DNA of 64,000 nt from Hyphobacterium marinum (lineage in GTDB: Bacteria > Pseudomonadota > Alphaproteobacteria > Caulobacterales > Maricaulaceae). Shown here piece by piece: positions 8,328 through 17,127 of this stretch. Location of the stretch: positions 186,001-250,000 of the forward strand of contig NZ_JAZDRO010000001.1 in the NCBI RefSeq assembly GCF_036330325.1. Reading direction: 5' to 3'. Within the stretch, counting starts at the first letter, position 1. Each line of letters opens with the position of its first letter. A model generated the notes under the pieces. That model saw nothing but the letters and a program-made list of their open reading frames with translations. It had not been told where the DNA came from and searched no databases. Made by a program: the position numbers and the translations under genes.

Positions 8328-8765
8328 GTGGCTAAACCTGATCTCGGCAACAAGCGGATTTGCCCCGAAAGCGGCAAGAAGTTCTACGATCTGAACAAGG
8401 ATCCGATCGTCTCTCCCTTCACCGGCAAGGAATACCCGCGCTCCTTCTTCGAGGACGGTGCCACACCGCCCAAGGCCTCCAAGGCGGACCTGAAGGACGA
8501 CGACAAGGAAGACGCGGCCGACGACGCGGAAACCACCGACGAGGATGATGACGAGGACGATACCAGTCCTGACGATCCGCGCGAGCTGGACGAAGAGGCC
8601 GCCGCCGCGACCATCCCCGCCACGGACGATGACGACGACGATTCGGACGGCGAGGATGTCGACGATCTGCCCGATGACGACGACGATGATGACGACATTC
8701 TCCTCGAGGATGACGAGGATGATGACGACTTCGATCTCGACGATGACGAGGACGACGATCTCTAG
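8328..8765 (+). CDS. FYDLN-acid domain protein (TIGR02300 family)
   Basis: 145 aa. The N-terminal third holds the family signature NKRICPESGKKFYDLNKDPI (from residue 8), with a single Cys and the FYDLN box at 19-23. The rest is an extremely acidic, low-complexity Asp/Glu tail. The start is GTG (GTG GCT AAA) behind a GTGGGGGTGA purine stretch. Function of the family is unknown; it is widespread in alphaproteobacteria. It is transcribed divergently from aroA and ends 86 bp before tRNA-Ala. Confidence 0.92.
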   Translation: MAKPDLGNKRICPESGKKFYDLNKDPIVSPFTGKEYPRSFFEDGATPPKASKADLKDDDKEDAADDAETTDEDDDEDDTSPDDPRELDEEAAAATIPATDDDDDDSDGEDVDDLPDDDDDDDDILLEDDEDDDDFDLDDDEDDDL

Positions 8766-8851
8766 TCACATAACCGCTTGATCGCGGCGCGGGCTTTGAC
8801 TAGGTTCCGCGCCTCGCAGCCGGAGCACCCATGTCCGGCGGCACGAAAGAT

Positions 8852-8927
<76 letters not shown>

Positions 8928-8939
8928 TTTCAAGCCGAT

Positions 8940-8980
8940 CTGCCGGAGGCAGAAAAATCGATCCAGTGAATCGATTTTAG
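8940..8980 (+). terminator. Two-hairpin 3' trailer of tRNA-Ala
   Basis: A small hairpin CTGCC-GGA-GGCAG (8940-8952) is followed at once by AAAAATCGAT..ATCGATTTT (8953-8978), a stem whose 3' arm supplies the T run. The second element starts 25 nt after the tRNA CCA. A copy with 24 of 28 identical bases sits exactly 25 nt after tRNA-Leu (24171-24198, minus), which supports a role in tRNA termination or 3' processing. Confidence 0.65.
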
Positions 8981-9073
8981 GCGCGAAATGCCCCGGCAGG
9001 GGCCTTCGCCTCCGGCTTCGGATGGCTTCGCCGTCCTGAAGACGGCACAGGCGAAGAGATGCCCGACTAGGCG

Positions 9074-9640
9074 CTAAACCCTCACCGTGCGGAAAGTCAG
9101 TGAGACGCGGCGGGTTCTGGGCCGGCGCACACCCTCTATCAGGTCAGACTTTCGGGCCGGGATCGCATGGGTCCAGTCATGGCGCGCGGCACCGGACAGG
9201 ACCAGCAGCGAGCGCGGCTCGAGAATGTGGTTCGCGACTTCCCCTGTGCCGCGGTGCCGGAACACCATTTGCGCACGCCCGCCCAGACTCAGCGACGCGA
9301 TGACCGGGCCAAAACAGGGCTTGCAATCGATATGGGCCGAGATGCCTTGCCCGGGCAGATACTCATTGACGATCACCTGGTCGGGTTCCCGGTCAAAACC
9401 GCCCGCCCTGCAAACTGACGCGGCCAGCGGCAGAAGCCAGTCCGGCAGCGGGCCGAGCCGCATGCTCCGGTCGATGGCCCGCGCCCGGTAATCATACCGC
9501 CAGCCATAGTGCTGGACCCGGCGCTTCAGATCGGATTGCCACGAATTGCCATCTATCGCGGCGAGCAAGCGTGCCGCGACTGTCTCGGTGACGAAGTGCG
9601 GGATGAACCGCGCGCCGGGCGGAAGTGATTGCGCTTGCAT
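9074..9640 (-). CDS. AlkB-family 2-oxoglutarate/Fe(II) dioxygenase
   Basis: 188 aa. The iron-binding HxD is in SAHIDCKPCFG, the distal His in RHDWTHAIP, and the 2-oxoglutarate-binding Arg in RRVSLTFRTV. The NEYLPGQGISAHID segment and RYDYRARAID resemble the compact ALKBH8/AlkB-like group. Such proteins oxidise methyl or modified groups on nucleic acids; the substrate cannot be told from sequence. No LexA-type GTTC-N7-GTTC box was seen upstream. It stands alone between tRNA-Ala and ptsN. Confidence 0.88.
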   Translation of the reverse strand: MQAQSLPPGARFIPHFVTETVAARLLAAIDGNSWQSDLKRRVQHYGWRYDYRARAIDRSMRLGPLPDWLLPLAASVCRAGGFDREPDQVIVNEYLPGQGISAHIDCKPCFGPVIASLSLGGRAQMVFRHRGTGEVANHILEPRSLLVLSGAARHDWTHAIPARKSDLIEGVRRPRTRRVSLTFRTVRV

Positions 9641-9701
9641 AACTCCGTCGTCTCAAGGGCCGAATTGCACAAGGCGTACCGACCCGGAAACGGGCAACAC
9701 T

Positions 9702-10169
9702 TTAAGCCGCGTCGGTGTCGACCTCACCGCCCAGAACCGCGATGAGGGCGTCCTCGTCGGGCGCGCTGCGCAGGCGTTCGCGCATGTCTTCACGGCGCAG
9801 AAGGCGCGACACGCGGGCGAGCGCTTTCAGGTGTTCGGCGTTGGAGCTTTCCGGAGCCAGCAGCATGAAGATCAAATCGACAGGCTTGGCGTCCACCGCG
9901 TCGAAATCGACCGGATTGCGCAGGCGCGCAAAGACGCCATAGACGCGGTCAATCCCGTCAATGCGGGCGTGCGGAATGGCGACGCCATGGCCGACACCGG
10001 TCGAGCCGAGGCGCTCGCGCTCGAGCACGCGCTCGAGGATGTCGCGGGCCTTCACCGGGGCATATTTCGCGGCAATTTCCGAGAGAGCCTGGAGCGCCTG
10101 TTTGCGGCTCGACACGGCCAGGTCGGAATTCACCCCGTCGTCGGGAAGCAGATCGGATAACGCCATCAT
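9702..10169 (-). CDS. ptsN: Nitrogen-PTS EIIA component
   Basis: 155-aa EIIA-Ntr, the terminal phosphoacceptor of the regulatory PTS that controls nitrogen, potassium and stress responses. The phosphorylated His is in GHGVAIPHAR; the rest follows the family (VDLIFMLLAPESSNAEHLKALARVSRLL). The start may be 10169 or 10166 (adjacent ATGs). It follows rpoN and hpf, the conserved rpoN-hpf-ptsN order. A GC-rich stem-loop lies just upstream. Confidence 0.95.
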   Translation of the reverse strand: MMALSDLLPDDGVNSDLAVSSRKQALQALSEIAAKYAPVKARDILERVLERERLGSTGVGHGVAIPHARIDGIDRVYGVFARLRNPVDFDAVDAKPVDLIFMLLAPESSNAEHLKALARVSRLLRREDMRERLRSAPDEDALIAVLGGEVDTDAA

Positions 10170-10187
10170 GTCACGGTTTCTTCTGGC

Positions 10188-10211
10188 GGGGCGGCTCGAC
10201 TGAACCGCCCC
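10188..10211 (-). other. GC-rich stem-loop between hpf and ptsN
   Basis: GGGGCGG (10188-10194) and CCGCCCC (10205-10211) form a 7-bp stem with a 10-nt loop, 19 nt upstream of the ptsN start in the hpf-ptsN message. No T run follows on the minus strand, so it is not a classical terminator. It may be a processing or attenuation element. Confidence 0.4.
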
Positions 10212-10226
10212 TGTCGCGGATTCGGG

Positions 10227-10826
10227 TCAGCCTTTAGCGCCCCGGTCCGGATCAATCCACCCCACATTACCGTCCGGCCGTTGATAAACGACATTCACCC
10301 CGTTGTGAGCGATGTTGCGGAAGAGCATGAAGGGGGCACCGGCCGCCTCGAGCTCCAGCACCGCCATGCCGACGGTCAGGGCCCGCAACTCACCGGGCTT
10401 TTCCGCAACGATTACAGGCTCGTCGCCACCGGTGGGCGCATCGTCGCCGTCATCGTCCCAGTCGTCGAGCCCGCGCCCCTGGAGCACCACGATCGGCGTG
10501 TTTTCGGCCGGGAGTTCCTTTTTCTGTGTGTTGTGGTGGTTTTTCAGTTTCCGCTTGTAGCGGCGGAGGCGTTTTTCCAGCTTTTCCATCGCGCCTTCGG
10601 ACGCCTTGTAGGCATCGCCGTCCGTATCGGACGCCTGCAGCATGACGCCCGATGGCAGGTGGACCGAACAGTCAACGCGGAAGAGCGGTCCGTCGCGCGA
10701 TACGGCGACATAGGCCTCGCCGGGGCGGCTGAAATACTTTCCGACGCCTTCCTCGACCCGGCCGAGAATCTCCTCGCGGAGCGATTCGGAAACATCAATG
10801 CCTTTGCTGACGACTTGGATTTGCAT
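10227..10826 (-). CDS. hpf: Long-form ribosome hibernation promoting factor
   Basis: 199 aa, long HPF type that pairs 70S ribosomes into inactive 100S dimers in stationary phase. The N-terminal ribosome-binding domain (about 1-105: MQIQVVSKGIDVSESLREEI, YKRKLKNHH) is followed by an acidic linker (WDDDGDDAPTGGDE) and a C-terminal dimerisation domain (about 140-199: LTVGMAVLELEAAGAPFMLFRN..VVYQRPDGNVGWIDP). The ATG at 10826 is set by the family N-terminus; the 25 upstream in-frame codons lack family sequence. Confidence 0.95.
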   Translation of the reverse strand: MQIQVVSKGIDVSESLREEILGRVEEGVGKYFSRPGEAYVAVSRDGPLFRVDCSVHLPSGVMLQASDTDGDAYKASEGAMEKLEKRLRRYKRKLKNHHNTQKKELPAENTPIVVLQGRGLDDWDDDGDDAPTGGDEPVIVAEKPGELRALTVGMAVLELEAAGAPFMLFRNIAHNGVNVVYQRPDGNVGWIDPDRGAKG

Positions 10827-10962
10827 GGGTCCTTTCCGCCGCGCCCGGCGCGGCCTTGGCAATGGCTTCACACTCCCCCATTTCGCGAACGCACGGGGCA
10901 AGCGACACCCGTGTGCGTGGAGGGATCAGTCAATCGCGTTGGAGGCCCGGGATCAAGCGCAA

Positions 10963-12465
10963 TCAACCGGCGCGTTTCAGCATGCGGCGGCGTTGCACCG
11001 AAGAGGGGATATTCATGGACTCGCGGTATTTCGCCACGGTCCGGCGGGCGATCTCGATGCCTTCGCCGAGAAGCCGCTCCACCAGCGCGTCGTCGGACAT
11101 GACCTCGGCCAGGGTTTCCGCCTCGATCAGCATGCGGATGCGATGGCGCACGGCTTCGGCGGAATGGGCTTCGCCGCCGCCGGCGGAGGGAATCGCCGAG
11201 GTGAAGAAGTATTTCAGCTCGAACAGGCCGCGCGGCGTGGCAACGTATTTGTTCGACGTCACCCGGCTGACCGTTGATTCGTGCATGCCAATGGCATCGG
11301 CGACGGTCTTCAGGTTCAGCGGGCGCAAATAGGCGACACCCTTGGCCAGGAACAAATCCTGTTGGCGGACGATCTCGCTGGAGACTTTCAGGATGGTCCG
11401 GGCGCGCTGGTCGAGTGATTTGACCAGCCAGGACGCATTCTGGGAGCATTCGGAGATGAAGGTCTTGTCCGCGTCGGATTTGGCGACGGCGTTGATTTCG
11501 GCGGCATATTGCTGGTTGACCAGGACGCGCGGCAAGGTTTCCGAGTTCAGCTCCACCCGCCAGCTGCCATCGGGGTTTTCGCGCACATAGACATCCGGCT
11601 CGACCGCGCGGGCCGTGTCGCTGCCATAGGCGAGGCCGGGTTTCGGCGTCAGCGCGCGGATTTCCGCGACCATGTCGTCGAGATCGTCCGCATCGACATC
11701 GCACAGCGATTGCAGCGTGGTGTAGTCGTGCTTGGCCAGAAGGCCGAGATGATCAAGCAGGGTCGCCATGGCCGGATCGAGCCGGTCGCGCTCTTTGAGC
11801 TGCAGCGCCAGGCATTCGGGCAATGTGCGGGCCATCACGCCCGCGGGTTCGAAGGTCTGGGTCAGGGACAGCACCCGCTCGACAAGGCCGCGATCGACGC
11901 CCAGACGCTCGGTGATTTCATCGAGATCGGCGCGCAGATAGCCGTCCTCGTCAGCCAGATCGACCAGGTGGGCACCGATCAGGCGCTCGACCGGATCGGC
12001 GGTCGCCATGGTCAGCTGGTCGTGCAGGTGTTCGGCGAGCGAGATCTCGCGGCTGGTATTAGCCGCCGCGTCATATTCGCCATCGGAGAAGGAGCCGCCC
12101 TTGCCCGCGCGGGACCAGTCGGTCGACGGACCGCCTGCCCCGGCGAGGTCAGACCCGGAGACATGGGAATTCATCACCTCGCGGTCGGCATCGACAGCAT
12201 CATCGGCGGCCTGGGAGGAGGAATGGTCGAGCGAAAGCTCCTTCATTTCGCCGCTGTCAGCGGCGGGAAGCTCCTGCGAATCACCCTCGCCAGCCGAATC
12301 GCGATCGTCGCGTTCCAAGAGCGGATTGCGCTCGAGTTCTTCCTCGACGAAGGCGGTCAGCTCGATATTGGAGAGCTGCAACAGCTTGATCGCCTGTTGC
12401 AGCTGCGGGGTCATCACCAGGGACTGACCCTGGCGCATCTCCAGTTTCTGGTATTGTGACGCCAC
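10963..12465 (-). CDS. rpoN: RNA polymerase sigma-54 factor
   Basis: 500 aa. Region I begins MASQYQKLEMRQGQSLVMTP and contains LQQAIKLLQLSNIELTAFVEEELERNPLLE, which contacts activators and the -12 element. An acidic region II follows, then the core-binding domain. The C-terminal RpoN box is ARRTVAKYRESMNIPSS, which reads the -24 element. It directs transcription that requires enhancer-binding ATPases. It lies between lptB and hpf. Confidence 0.97.
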   Translation of the reverse strand: MASQYQKLEMRQGQSLVMTPQLQQAIKLLQLSNIELTAFVEEELERNPLLERDDRDSAGEGDSQELPAADSGEMKELSLDHSSSQAADDAVDADREVMNSHVSGSDLAGAGGPSTDWSRAGKGGSFSDGEYDAAANTSREISLAEHLHDQLTMATADPVERLIGAHLVDLADEDGYLRADLDEITERLGVDRGLVERVLSLTQTFEPAGVMARTLPECLALQLKERDRLDPAMATLLDHLGLLAKHDYTTLQSLCDVDADDLDDMVAEIRALTPKPGLAYGSDTARAVEPDVYVRENPDGSWRVELNSETLPRVLVNQQYAAEINAVAKSDADKTFISECSQNASWLVKSLDQRARTILKVSSEIVRQQDLFLAKGVAYLRPLNLKTVADAIGMHESTVSRVTSNKYVATPRGLFELKYFFTSAIPSAGGGEAHSAEAVRHRIRMLIEAETLAEVMSDDALVERLLGEGIEIARRTVAKYRESMNIPSSVQRRRMLKRAG

Positions 12466-12512
12466 GTTTGACCGCGCCCCTCACGCGAATTGCGAAATCG
12501 GGGCCAGTCTAA

Positions 12513-13280
12513 TCAGCGAAAACTTTCACCGAGATAAACGCGGCGCACGTCCGGATCGTTGCGGATCGCGTCGGGCGCGCCCTCGAACAGAACCTCGCCC
12601 TCGTGGATGATGGTGGCGCGGTCGGTGATCTCCAGCGTTTCGCGGACATTATGGTCGGTGATCAGGATACCGATACCACGGTCCTTCAGGAAGCGGATGA
12701 GGTCGCGGATATCGGTGATGGCCAGCGGATCGATCCCGGCAAACGGCTCGTCGAGCAGCATGAAGGACGGACGGGTTGCCAGCGCGCGGGCGATTTCCGC
12801 GCGGCGGCGCTCACCGCCAGACAGCGACAAGGCCGGCGCGTCGCGCAGATGGGCGATCCGCAGCTCTTCCAGCAACTGGTCGACGATTTCGCGCCGGGCC
12901 GTGCGGTCGCGTTCGACGACTTCAGCGACCGACATGATGTTCTCGAACACCGTCAGGCCGCGGAAGATCGAGGCTTCCTGCGGCAGATAGCCAATCCCCA
13001 GCCGGGCACGCTGGTACATGGGCAGCCGGGTGATGTCCTCGCCATCAAGGAGGATACGGCCATAGTCGGCCTCGACCAGGCCCGTGATCATGTAAAAGCA
13101 GGTGGTTTTGCCGGCACCGTTGGGGCCCAGGAGGCCCGCAACCTCGCCCCGGTTGAGGCGCAGCGACACGCCCTTGACCACCGGACGCTTGCGGTAGGTC
13201 TTGCCGATATTCTCGACATAAAGACCGGCCGCGGCATCCGCGGCGGCATCGCGGACGAGGGTCTGGGCGAAATCGGTCAC
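12513..13280 (-). CDS. lptB: LPS export ABC transporter ATP-binding protein LptB
   Basis: Powers extraction of lipopolysaccharide from the inner membrane with LptFG. Walker A is GPNGAGKT, the ABC signature LSGGERRR and Walker B MLLDEPFAGIDP; YLPQEASIFRGLTVFENI is the typical LptB Q-loop region. The first ~18 residues are a non-conserved extension. The start overlaps the lptA stop by 4 bp. Confidence 0.96.
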   Translation of the reverse strand: MTDFAQTLVRDAAADAAAGLYVENIGKTYRKRPVVKGVSLRLNRGEVAGLLGPNGAGKTTCFYMITGLVEADYGRILLDGEDITRLPMYQRARLGIGYLPQEASIFRGLTVFENIMSVAEVVERDRTARREIVDQLLEELRIAHLRDAPALSLSGGERRRAEIARALATRPSFMLLDEPFAGIDPLAITDIRDLIRFLKDRGIGILITDHNVRETLEITDRATIIHEGEVLFEGAPDAIRNDPDVRRVYLGESFR

Positions 13281-13855
13281 TCGCCGGTGTCTCCGTCGGA
13301 CTCGTTTTCCTCTTCACCGCTACTGGACGGGAAGAGCACGGCCCGCACGCGGCCCGCGGACGTTGTCGCGGGTTCACCGTCCGACCCGCCACATTGCGGC
13401 GGATTGACCTGGGACCGGCCCGTGGCGAGGTCGGCGACAAGGCAGCTGCCGGTGATGACATTCTCGCCACGCGTCAGCACGACATTGCCGGTCATGGTGA
13501 TGGTCTCGGTCGCGATCTGGTAAACGGCGCGATCACCGCGCGCGACTTCCTCGGGCGTCACGTAGAAAACTTCGCCAGTGGCGATAACGCGTTGCACCTC
13601 GCCAAAGCCGCTGGCCGCCGACGCCGCGGACCGGCTGTTCTGGTCGAAGAAGACCTGGATTTCGTCAGCACGCAGCCGCGTATCGCCCTGGGCCGCATCG
13701 ACATTACCCGAGAAAATGGCGCGGCTTTCCGCGTCAATCACTTCCAGCCGGTCAGACGTGATATCCATGGGGCCGCCCTGGCGGCCGATCTGGGCCTCGG
13801 CGGAGGCGGCAAACATTGCCAGGGCCGCAAGGGCAAGACAGAGGCGGGACATCAT
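13277..13855 (-). CDS. lptA: LPS transport periplasmic protein LptA
   Basis: 192 aa with an N-terminal signal peptide (MMSRLCLALAALAMFAASAEA). OstA-type beta strands follow: MDITSDRLEVIDAESRAIFSG, VDAAQGDTRLRADEIQVFF, RVIATGEVFYVTPEEV, TMTGNVVLTRGENVITG. LptA forms the periplasmic bridge carrying LPS from LptC to LptD. Four-base overlaps with lptC and lptB show a tight operon. Confidence 0.93.
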   Translation of the reverse strand: MMSRLCLALAALAMFAASAEAQIGRQGGPMDITSDRLEVIDAESRAIFSGNVDAAQGDTRLRADEIQVFFDQNSRSAASAASGFGEVQRVIATGEVFYVTPEEVARGDRAVYQIATETITMTGNVVLTRGENVITGSCLVADLATGRSQVNPPQCGGSDGEPATTSAGRVRAVLFPSSSGEEENESDGDTGE

Positions 13856-14547
13856 GGCTGGTCTCCTTGATCGGGCGTGCGGCGGCTCTCGATATGCGCG
13901 ACCACATTCCCTGTGAACACGACGCGGTCGCCGCCGTCCAGTATTTCATATGAATCGGCCCGGATATCGCCCATCGGGCCGGTACCCTCGACTTCGGACT
14001 CGCCGACCACCCGATCCTCGCTAAGGAGAATGCGGGCGGCTTCGGAAATGAATTCATAGCCGGACTGGGTGCGGAAGCGGACATCGGTTTCCAGGTCCAG
14101 CACCCGGTTTTCCGAATCGTAATAGCCGCGCTCGGCCAGAACGCCGTCAGCCGCCGCGTCCAGCGCTTCGATCGCGACATAATCGAGACGCGGGTTTTCC
14201 AGCTCGGTCAGGTTCAGCGCATCGCCCTGTCGGCGGATGGCCGCGTCGGCGGTCACCGTGAAGGGGGAGCCGCCGTCGTCCCGGCCGGTAAAGCGCGGAT
14301 TGATCATGCGCGCATCCTCGCCAACCGTGATCGCGTCCGGCTCGACCTCGCCCATCATCGACAGGGCAATCTGCACCACGACAAGACCGGCAATCGCCCC
14401 AACGGCGGCCATCAGCGCGAAGCGCAGTGTACGCACGAATGCGGTCCTCCGGCGCGCCTGCGCCAGCGTCGTCGCGCGTTTCGGCTCCCACCCCCCGTGA
14501 TGGGACGTGCCGAATGCGCCGTAACCGTCTGCCGTCGTCGTGGTCAT
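13852..14547 (-). CDS. lptC: LPS export protein LptC
   Basis: 231 aa with one N-terminal membrane anchor (about residues 42-65, LMAAVGAIAGLVVVQIALSM) and a periplasmic OstA-like domain (INPRFTGRDDGGSPFTVTADAAIRRQG.. GDRVVFTGNVVAHI). LptC links the LptBFG transporter to LptA. The call rests on topology and on its place upstream of lptA and lptB. Confidence 0.9.
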   Translation of the reverse strand: MTTTTADGYGAFGTSHHGGWEPKRATTLAQARRRTAFVRTLRFALMAAVGAIAGLVVVQIALSMMGEVEPDAITVGEDARMINPRFTGRDDGGSPFTVTADAAIRRQGDALNLTELENPRLDYVAIEALDAAADGVLAERGYYDSENRVLDLETDVRFRTQSGYEFISEAARILLSEDRVVGESEVEGTGPMGDIRADSYEILDGGDRVVFTGNVVAHIESRRTPDQGDQP

Positions 14548-14621
14548 CTTTGCCTTCTGGCTGGCCGATTGGCAGGGAAGAGGGTCACAAGGGCCGTTTC
14601 AAGGCGGGACGTCATCGCATC

Positions 14622-15236
14622 TCAGCTGTGCGCGAAAATGTCGGTCTCCGGCCATCCGGCCAGATCGAGCCGCGCGCGCCACGGCAGAAAGTCGAAACAG
14701 GCCTTCGCCATCTCCATCCGGCCTTCGCGCTCCAGCATCGCTGCCAGCCCATCGCGCAGCTTGTGCAGGTGAAGGACGTCGGAGGCAGCATATTCGATTT
14801 GCGCCTCGCTTAGGCTCTCTGCGCCCCAGTCGGAGGATTGCTGCTGCTTGGACAGGTCAATGCCCAGAAGCTCGCGCGTCACGTCCTTCAGGCCATGCCG
14901 GTCGGTATAGGTGCGCACCAGTTTCGAGGCGATCTTGGTGCAGAAGACCGGGGCCATCGTCACGCCGAGATAGTGTTCGACCATGGCGAGATCGAAGCGG
15001 GCGAAATGCAGGATTTTTTCTACCGCCCCATCTGCCAGCAACGCCTTCAGATTGGGGCAATCATAGGACTGCCGGTCCATCTGCACGACATGGGCGTCAC
15101 CATCCCCGGCCGAGAGCTGGACGACGCAGAGCTTGTCGCGCGTCAGCGAGAGGCCGAGCGTTTCGGTGTCGACCGCGACCGCCTTGCCGAGATTGAGCCC
15201 GGCGGGCAGGTCATGTTTGTGAAAATGCACGGTCAT
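14622..15236 (-). CDS. RNase D-like 3'-5' exonuclease
   Basis: 204 aa with DEDD-type motifs: VAVDTETLGLSL (Asp/Glu), ILHFARFDLAMVEHYLG (Asp) and IEYAASDVLHLHKL (Tyr/Asp). It corresponds to the catalytic domain of RNase D only. The HRDC domains are absent, as in many alphaproteobacterial short forms. Likely substrates are tRNA or small RNA 3' ends. It precedes lptC with a 74-bp gap on the same strand. Confidence 0.9.
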   Translation of the reverse strand: MTVHFHKHDLPAGLNLGKAVAVDTETLGLSLTRDKLCVVQLSAGDGDAHVVQMDRQSYDCPNLKALLADGAVEKILHFARFDLAMVEHYLGVTMAPVFCTKIASKLVRTYTDRHGLKDVTRELLGIDLSKQQQSSDWGAESLSEAQIEYAASDVLHLHKLRDGLAAMLEREGRMEMAKACFDFLPWRARLDLAGWPETDIFAHS

Positions 15237-15283
15237 GGATGTGTTCCGAATTGTCAGCCCGGCTTTGAAGGCCTCAGGCCGGT

Positions 15284-16552
15284 CTAGCCCGCCTCGCCCC
15301 GGTCGGGCAAGCGTTCGGCGCGACGCTCAAGTGCGTTCCAGTCATCGCGGTTCAAGAATTGCGGCGGCGGAGATTCCGGTGCGGGGTCGCCGGCGATCAC
15401 CTGATCGAGAAACGCGGTCGCCGCCTGGCCATCCGGGGTCTGCAGCCAGGCTTCGCGCCGGGCGCGGATGTCCGCTTCGCTCTCCCGGGCCGTTTCCCGC
15501 GTCAGACGCAGACCGAAGGGCTCGCCGAATAGCGTTTCCGAACCCGGCTCACCGCGCATCCGGTCGAGCATGGCCTGACCGATATCGGGCAGGTAGTGAG
15601 AGGGCTCGTAGAACGTTTCGTGCGGATCGGTTGCATCGGAAGATGGGGCGGGCCGGGTCGCGAAACCCTGAAAGCCGGAAAAATCCCACAGCACAGCCGC
15701 GCCGCCGTCGATACAGGGGTTGGCGGCCTGCCGGTCGTTCTGGGTGGCGAATAGGTCCGCAAGGTCGCGGCGCAGGGCAAAATACGCGTCTTCGCGACCG
15801 GCGCGGAAGAGCGCCTCTTCCCGCCACGCATGATAGGGATGGATAAAGGCCACGACCTGAACGCCATTTCTCGTCAACGATGAAAGCGCTGAATTAAAAT
15901 ACCATTCCCGCTCGCCGTCATAGTGATAGCCAAGATAATAGCTGTATATGCCGCGCGCGCCGCTTTCATATCGCCCCCGCTGAACGCCGGGCTCATACTG
16001 GTCAGCCCAGGGTGTATCCGGGCCATTTCCGGCGAGATTGTCGGCCACGGTCAGGACCGAAGCGGCGAAGGTGTTTGGCGATAGCGCCGTGCGCAGAAGT
16101 GACAGGGGCCGGTTGCCGTCGGCGAGGGCGGAAATGGCAAAGCTCGCCTTGCTTTTCGAATGCGTGCCGAACTCGTCGAGATCGATGCCGATGACGAGAC
16201 AGCGCAGGTCCGGATCGCGCGCGGCCAGCATCATCGCCCGGGCCAGTTCGAACATGTTGGTGCCGCGCATGCCGGCATTGACGATGCCGCCCGGCCAGTT
16301 TTCCGGCTCGGCCGGGAACCCGTCGACCGTCCGCGAGGATCCCAGGATGAAGCTGGTTGCACTGCCACGCGCCAGCGCATCGGCGGCGTATATCCGGCCG
16401 CCATCCTGATAGAGGCGTGTCTTCTCGGCGTTGAACCCGGCAATCCGTGGCGCACCGCTGACGGCAAACGGGTCCACGAGAAGGTTGAACCCGGCGAAGA
16501 GGACGAGGACGCCAAAGGCGACAGCGGTGAAGATGAGGGCATAGCGGCGCAT
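15284..16552 (-). CDS. Membrane-anchored SGNH-like hydrolase domain protein
   Basis: 422 aa with one N-terminal transmembrane segment (residues 3-25), then a periplasmic domain. FILGSSRTVDGFP resembles the GDS nucleophile block and the late EPSHYLPDIGQAML resembles the catalytic D/E-x-x-H block of SGNH esterase-like proteins. LVIGIDLDEFG and VVAFIHPYH fit the same alpha/beta fold. Such proteins often act in O-acylation of polysaccharides, but no MBOAT acyltransferase is nearby, so the substrate is unknown. Only 14 bp separate its start from the divergent GNAT gene as annotated. Confidence 0.6.
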   Translation of the reverse strand: MRRYALIFTAVAFGVLVLFAGFNLLVDPFAVSGAPRIAGFNAEKTRLYQDGGRIYAADALARGSATSFILGSSRTVDGFPAEPENWPGGIVNAGMRGTNMFELARAMMLAARDPDLRCLVIGIDLDEFGTHSKSKASFAISALADGNRPLSLLRTALSPNTFAASVLTVADNLAGNGPDTPWADQYEPGVQRGRYESGARGIYSYYLGYHYDGEREWYFNSALSSLTRNGVQVVAFIHPYHAWREEALFRAGREDAYFALRRDLADLFATQNDRQAANPCIDGGAAVLWDFSGFQGFATRPAPSSDATDPHETFYEPSHYLPDIGQAMLDRMRGEPGSETLFGEPFGLRLTRETARESEADIRARREAWLQTPDGQAATAFLDQVIAGDPAPESPPPQFLNRDDWNALERRAERLPDRGEAG

Positions 16553-16566
16553 GGTCGGGCGCGAAG

Positions 16567-17127
16567 ATGAAACAGTTTTCCGCGCCTGTCTCCCGCTTGT
16601 TCGCAGAATGCGGCCGCGTCATGGTGGCGCGCAGCCCCGAAGCGGAGCCGGACCTGACACTCGCCCTTGCCACCGCCAGTCCTGACGACCTCGATGTGAT
16701 CGATGCCATCGAGACGGCAGCCTTTGACCGGGATCGATTTCCCCGCCGCAATCTCTCGCGGATGCTCACCGGCGGGCGCACGCGGTTTCTGCTCGCGCGG
16801 CTCGGGGACGCGCCCGCCGCTTATGCCGCGATCAGCCTGAAACGCGGCAGCCGGGTGGCCCGGCTCTATTCGTTGGCGGTGACACCTGAGGCGCGGGGCA
16901 AGGGTGTCGCCGCCGCCCTGCTGGAGGGCGCACAGCACCTCGGGGCGGAGGCGGGATGCACCGTCCTGCGTCTGGAAGTGCGCGCATCGAACACGGCGGC
17001 GCGCGGCCTGTATGAACGTGAGAATTTCCGCTTGCGCGGCAGGCGGAATGCCTACTACGAGGACGGAGAAGCCGCGCTTCTTTACGAGCGCGCGATCAGC
17101 GGGACCGTGAAGGAGTCCGCCCCTTGA
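16567..17127 (+). CDS. GNAT family N-acetyltransferase
   Basis: 186 aa. The GNAT core spans about residues 30-175, with the acetyl-CoA-binding loop in RLYSLAVTPEARGKGVAAALLEGA (R/Q-x-x-G-x-G/A type) and LRLEVRASNTAARGLYERENF. It resembles RimI-type enzymes. Its stop overlaps the TTG start of the following ATP-grasp gene, so the two are translationally coupled. Start is uncertain: an in-frame ATG at 16621 would leave more room for a promoter. Confidence 0.85.
   Translation: MKQFSAPVSRLFAECGRVMVARSPEAEPDLTLALATASPDDLDVIDAIETAAFDRDRFPRRNLSRMLTGGRTRFLLARLGDAPAAYAAISLKRGSRVARLYSLAVTPEARGKGVAAALLEGAQHLGAEAGCTVLRLEVRASNTAARGLYERENFRLRGRRNAYYEDGEAALLYERAISGTVKESAP
17110..17115 (+). promoter_or_regulatory. 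Shine-Dalgarno deciding a TTG start
   Basis: AAGGAG ends 8 nt before the TTG at 17124 and lies inside the end of the GNAT gene. It supports initiation of the ATP-grasp gene at the rare TTG codon, overlapping the upstream TGA. Confidence 0.8.

Noticed and set aside
8500..8765. GAC/GAT-rich stretch as a candidate phase-variable repeat
   Set aside because: Irregular mixture of Asp and Glu codons without a fixed repeat unit; it is the ordinary acidic tail of the FYDLN family.
9641..9701. SOS box upstream of the AlkB-like gene
   Set aside because: No GTTC-N7-GTTC pattern expected for alphaproteobacterial LexA is present.
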